Positions 60,870-64,000 of a stretch of 64,000 bases of DNA are shown here, piece by piece; position 1 is the stretch's first letter, and each line of letters opens with the position of its first letter. Source of the DNA: Embiotoca jacksoni (taxonomy: Eukaryota > Chordata > Actinopteri > Embiotocidae); NCBI GenBank assembly GCA_022577435.1, contig JAKOON010000081.1, positions 128,501-192,500 on the forward strand, written 5' to 3'. The notes under the pieces were generated by a model, which was not told the DNA's origin, did not search any database, and saw nothing but the letters and a program-made list of their open reading frames with translations. The translations under genes and the position numbers were made by a program.

Positions 60870-63800
60870 TTTCACTGTGTTTTACTGTGTTTTACTGTGT
60901 TTTAATGTGTTTCACTGTGTTTTACTGTGTTTTACTGTGTTTTAGTGTGTTTCACTGTGTTTTAGTGTGTTTTACTGTGTTTTACTGTGTTTTAATGTGT
61001 TTTAATGTGTTTTACTGTGTTTCACTGTGTTTTAATGTGTTTCACTGTGTTTTACTGTGTTTTAGTGTGTTTCACTGTGTTTTACTGTGTTTTACTGTGT
61101 TTCACTGTGTTTTAATGTGTTTCACTGTGTTTTACTGTGTTTTACTGTGTTTTACTGTGTTTCACTGTGTTTTAATGTGTTTCACTGTGTTTTACTGTGT
61201 TTTGGTGTGTTTTAGTGTGTTTCACTGTGTTTTACTGTGTTTTAGTGTGTTTTACTGTGTTTTAGTGTGTTTCACTGTGTTTTACTGTGTTTTAATGTGT
61301 TTCACTGTGTTTTACTGTTTTAGTGTGTTTTACTGTGTTTTAGTGTGTTTTACTGTGTTTCACTGTGTTTTACTGTGTTTTAGTGTGTTTCACTGTGTTT
61401 TACTGTGTTTTAGTGTGTTTCACTGTGTTTTACTGTTTTAGTGTGTTTTACTGTGTTTTAGTGTGTTTTACTCTATTTCACTGTGTTTTACTGTGTTTTA
61501 CTGTGTTTTAGTGTGTTTTAGTGTGTTTCACTGTGTTTTAGTGTGTTTCACTGTGTTTTACTGTGTTTTACTGTGTTTCACTGTGTTTTAATGTGTTTCA
61601 CTGTGTTTTACTGTGTTTTGGTGTGTTTTAGTGTGTTTCACTGTGTTTTACTGTGTTTTAGTGTGTTTCACTGTGTTTTACTGTGTTTTAATGTGTTTCA
61701 CTGTGTTTTACTGTGTTTTGGTGTGTTTTAGTGTGTTTCACTGTGTTTTAGTGTGTTTTACTGTGTTTTAGTGTGTTTTACTGTGTTTCACTGTGTTTTA
61801 CTGTGTTTTAGTGTGTTTCACTGTGTTTTACTGTTTTAGTGTGTTTTACTGTGTTTTAGTGTGTTTTACTCTATTTCACTGTGTTTCACTCTGTTTTACT
61901 GTGTTTTAGTGTGTTTTAGTGTGTTTCACTGTGTTTTAGTGTGTTTCACTGTGTTTTACTGTGTTTTACTGTGTTTCACTGTGTTTTAGTGTGTTTCACT
62001 CTGTTTTACTGTTTCACTCTGTTTTACTGTGTTTTAGTGTGTTTTAGTGTGTTTCACTGTGTTTTAATGTGTTTCACTGTGTTTTAGTGTGTTTCACTGT
62101 GTTTTACTGTGTTTCACTGTGTTTTAGTGTGTTTCACTGTGTTTCACTGTGTTTCACTGTTTCACTGTGTTTCACTGTGTTTCACTGTGTTTTACTGTGT
62201 TTCACTGTTTTACTGTGTTTCACTGTGTTTCACTGTGTTTTTACTGTGTTTTACTGTGTTTCACTGTTTTACTGTGTTTTAGTGTGTTTTACTGTGTTTT
62301 AGTGTGTTTTACTGTGTTTCACTGTACTTTACTGTGTTTTAGTGTGTTTCACTGTGTTTTACTGTGTTTTACTGTGTTTCACTGTGTTTTACTGTGTTTT
62401 AGTGTGTTTCACTGTGTTTTACTGTTTTAGTGTGTTTTACTGTGTTTTAGTGTGTTTTACTCTATTTTACTCTATTTCACTGTGTTTTACTGTGTTTCAC
62501 TCTGTTTTACTGTGTTTTAGTGTGTTTCACTGTGTTTTAGTGTGTTTTAGTGTGTTTTACTGTGTTTCACTGTGTTTTAGTGTGTTTCACTGTGTTTTAC
62601 TGTTTCACTCTGTTTTACTGTGTTTTAGTGTGTTTCACTGTGTTTTAATGTGTTTTAGTGTGTTTCACTGTGTTTTAGTGTGTTTTAGTGTGTTTTACTG
62701 TGTTTCACTGTGTTTTACTGTGTTTTACTGCGTTTCACTGTGTTTCACTGTGTTTTTACTGTGTTTTACTGTGTTTCACTGTGTTTTACTGTGTTTTAGT
62801 GTGTTTCACTGTGTTTTACTGTGTTTTACTGTGTTTCACTGTGTTTTACTGTGTTTTAGTGTGTTTCACTGTGTTTTACTGTTTTAGTGTGTTTTACTGT
62901 GTTTTAGTGTGTTTTACTCTATTTCACTGTGTTTTACTGTGTTTCACTCTGTTTTACTGTGTTTTAGTGTGTTTCACTGTGTTTTAGTGTGTTTTAGTGT
63001 GTTTTACTGTGTTTCACTGTGTTTCACTGTGTTTTAGTGTGTTTTACTGTGTTTCACTGTGTTTTAGTGTGTTTCACTCTGTTTTACTGTTTCACTCTGT
63101 TTTACTGTGTTTTAGTGTGTTTTAGTGTGTTTCACTGTGTTTTAGTGTGTTTCACTGTGTTTCACTGTGTTTTACTGTGTTTTAGTGTGTTTTAGTGTGT
63201 TTTACTCTGTTTCACTGTGTTTTAGTGTGTTTGACTGTGTTTGACTGTGTTTTAGTGTGTTTTACTGTGTTTCACTGTGTTTTACTGTGTTTTAGTGTGT
63301 TTTACTGTGTTTCACTGTGTTTTAGTGTGTTTCACTCTGTTTTACTGTTTCACTCTGTTTTACTGTGTTTCACTCTGTTTCACTGTGTTTTACTGTGTTT
63401 TACTGTGTTTCACTGTGTTTTACTGTGTTTCACTCTGTTTCACTGTGTTTCACTGTGTTTTAGTGTGTTTTACTGTGTTTCACTGTGTTTCACTGTGTTT
63501 CACTGTGTTTCACTGTTTCACTGTGTTTCACTGTGTTTTACTGTGTTTCACTGTTTTACTGTGTTTCACTGTGTTTCACTGTGTTTTACTGTGTTTTACT
63601 GTGTTTTACTGTGTTTTAACGTGTTTCACTGTGTTTTACTGTGTTTCACTGTGTTTCACTGTGTTTTACTGTGTTTTACTGTGTTTTACTGTGTTTTAAC
63701 ATGTTTCACTGTGTTTTACTGTGTTTCACTGTGTTTTACTGTGTTTTACTGTGTTTCACTGTGTTTCACTGTGTTTTACTGTGTTTCACTGTGTTTCACT

Positions 63801-64000
63801 GTTTCACTGTGTTTCACTGTGTTTCACTGTGTTTCACTGTGTTTTACTGTGTTTCACTGTGTTTCACTGTGTTTCACTGTGTTTTACTGTGTTTCACTGT
63901 GTTTCACTGTGTTTCACTGTGTTTTACTGTGTTTCACTGTGTTTCACTGTGTTTTACTGTGTTTCACTGTGTTTCACTGTGTTATACTGTGTTTTACTGT
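60870..64000. repeat. 10-bp satellite array, at least 3.1 kb
   Basis: Head-to-tail units of TTTTACTGTG with variants TTTCACTGTG, TTTTAGTGTG, TTTTAATGTG and rare TTTTGGTGTG, TTTTACTCTA and TTTCACTCTG. Eight-base units (TTTTACTG, TTTCACTG) appear at intervals, for example near 61313, 61434 and 61831. It continues past the right window edge. Thirty bases are ten codons, so all three plus frames can stay open as F-Y-C-V-L-type peptides; I reject these as genes. Left of about 63470 TTTTAGTGTG is common; right of it I found none. Confidence 0.96.

Noticed and set aside
60887..63699. FYCVLLCFTVF-type frames resembling transmembrane segments
   Set aside because: The 10-bp satellite stays open in all plus frames; the hydrophobicity comes from T-rich codons.

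Overview
This is eukaryotic nuclear DNA, most likely from a teleost fish. The evidence is a dead Tc1-type transposon, 5'-truncated L2/CR1-like and RTE-like LINE pieces of kinds common in fish genomes, very long CA/TG microsatellites and a fish-style interspersed repeat in three copies. I found no intact host protein-coding gene, rRNA, tRNA or CRISPR array. Nearly every long open frame is a by-product of tandem repeats or a decayed transposon. Species and chromosome position cannot be told from the sequence.

Positions 1-47300 are one uninterrupted head-to-tail array of a 21-bp unit, roughly 2,250 copies by length, entering from the left window edge. The core is TGTGTTATAGAATATAG plus a four-base variable end (TGGG, TCAG, CCAG or TGTG). 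Blocks of hundreds to thousands of bases have been re-copied (offsets measured here: 269, 670, 712, 880, 1928, 2661, 2768, 3854 and 5278 bp), giving several layers of higher-order repeat. Scattered 19-bp units reset the reading frame. Because 21 is a multiple of three, heptapeptide ORFs appear on both strands; I regard these as non-genes.

Positions 47301-60002 are a 12.7-kb island crowded with simple repeats and transposon debris: a CA tract, a GC-rich CCCGA-type minisatellite, a 450-bp TG tract, a Tc1 element with a dead transposase (50758-52087), three copies of a roughly 500-bp interspersed repeat, a LINE 3' tail inserted in one of them, LINE fragments in opposite orientations (56903-58395), a CTGTT/CCGTT pentamer tract and an AACAAACCC minisatellite.

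Positions 60003-60869 hold the endonuclease part of an RTE-like LINE, frameshifted once. It is cut off in mid-codon frame by a second large satellite, a 10-bp unit (TTTTACTGTG and variants), which runs to the right window edge.

The most notable signals are the nested higher-order structure of the 21-bp satellite, its match to two DNA helical turns with a 10-bp satellite nearby, its near-total lack of C on one strand, and the junction where a LINE coding sequence runs directly into satellite DNA. Nothing here shows a new gene system.
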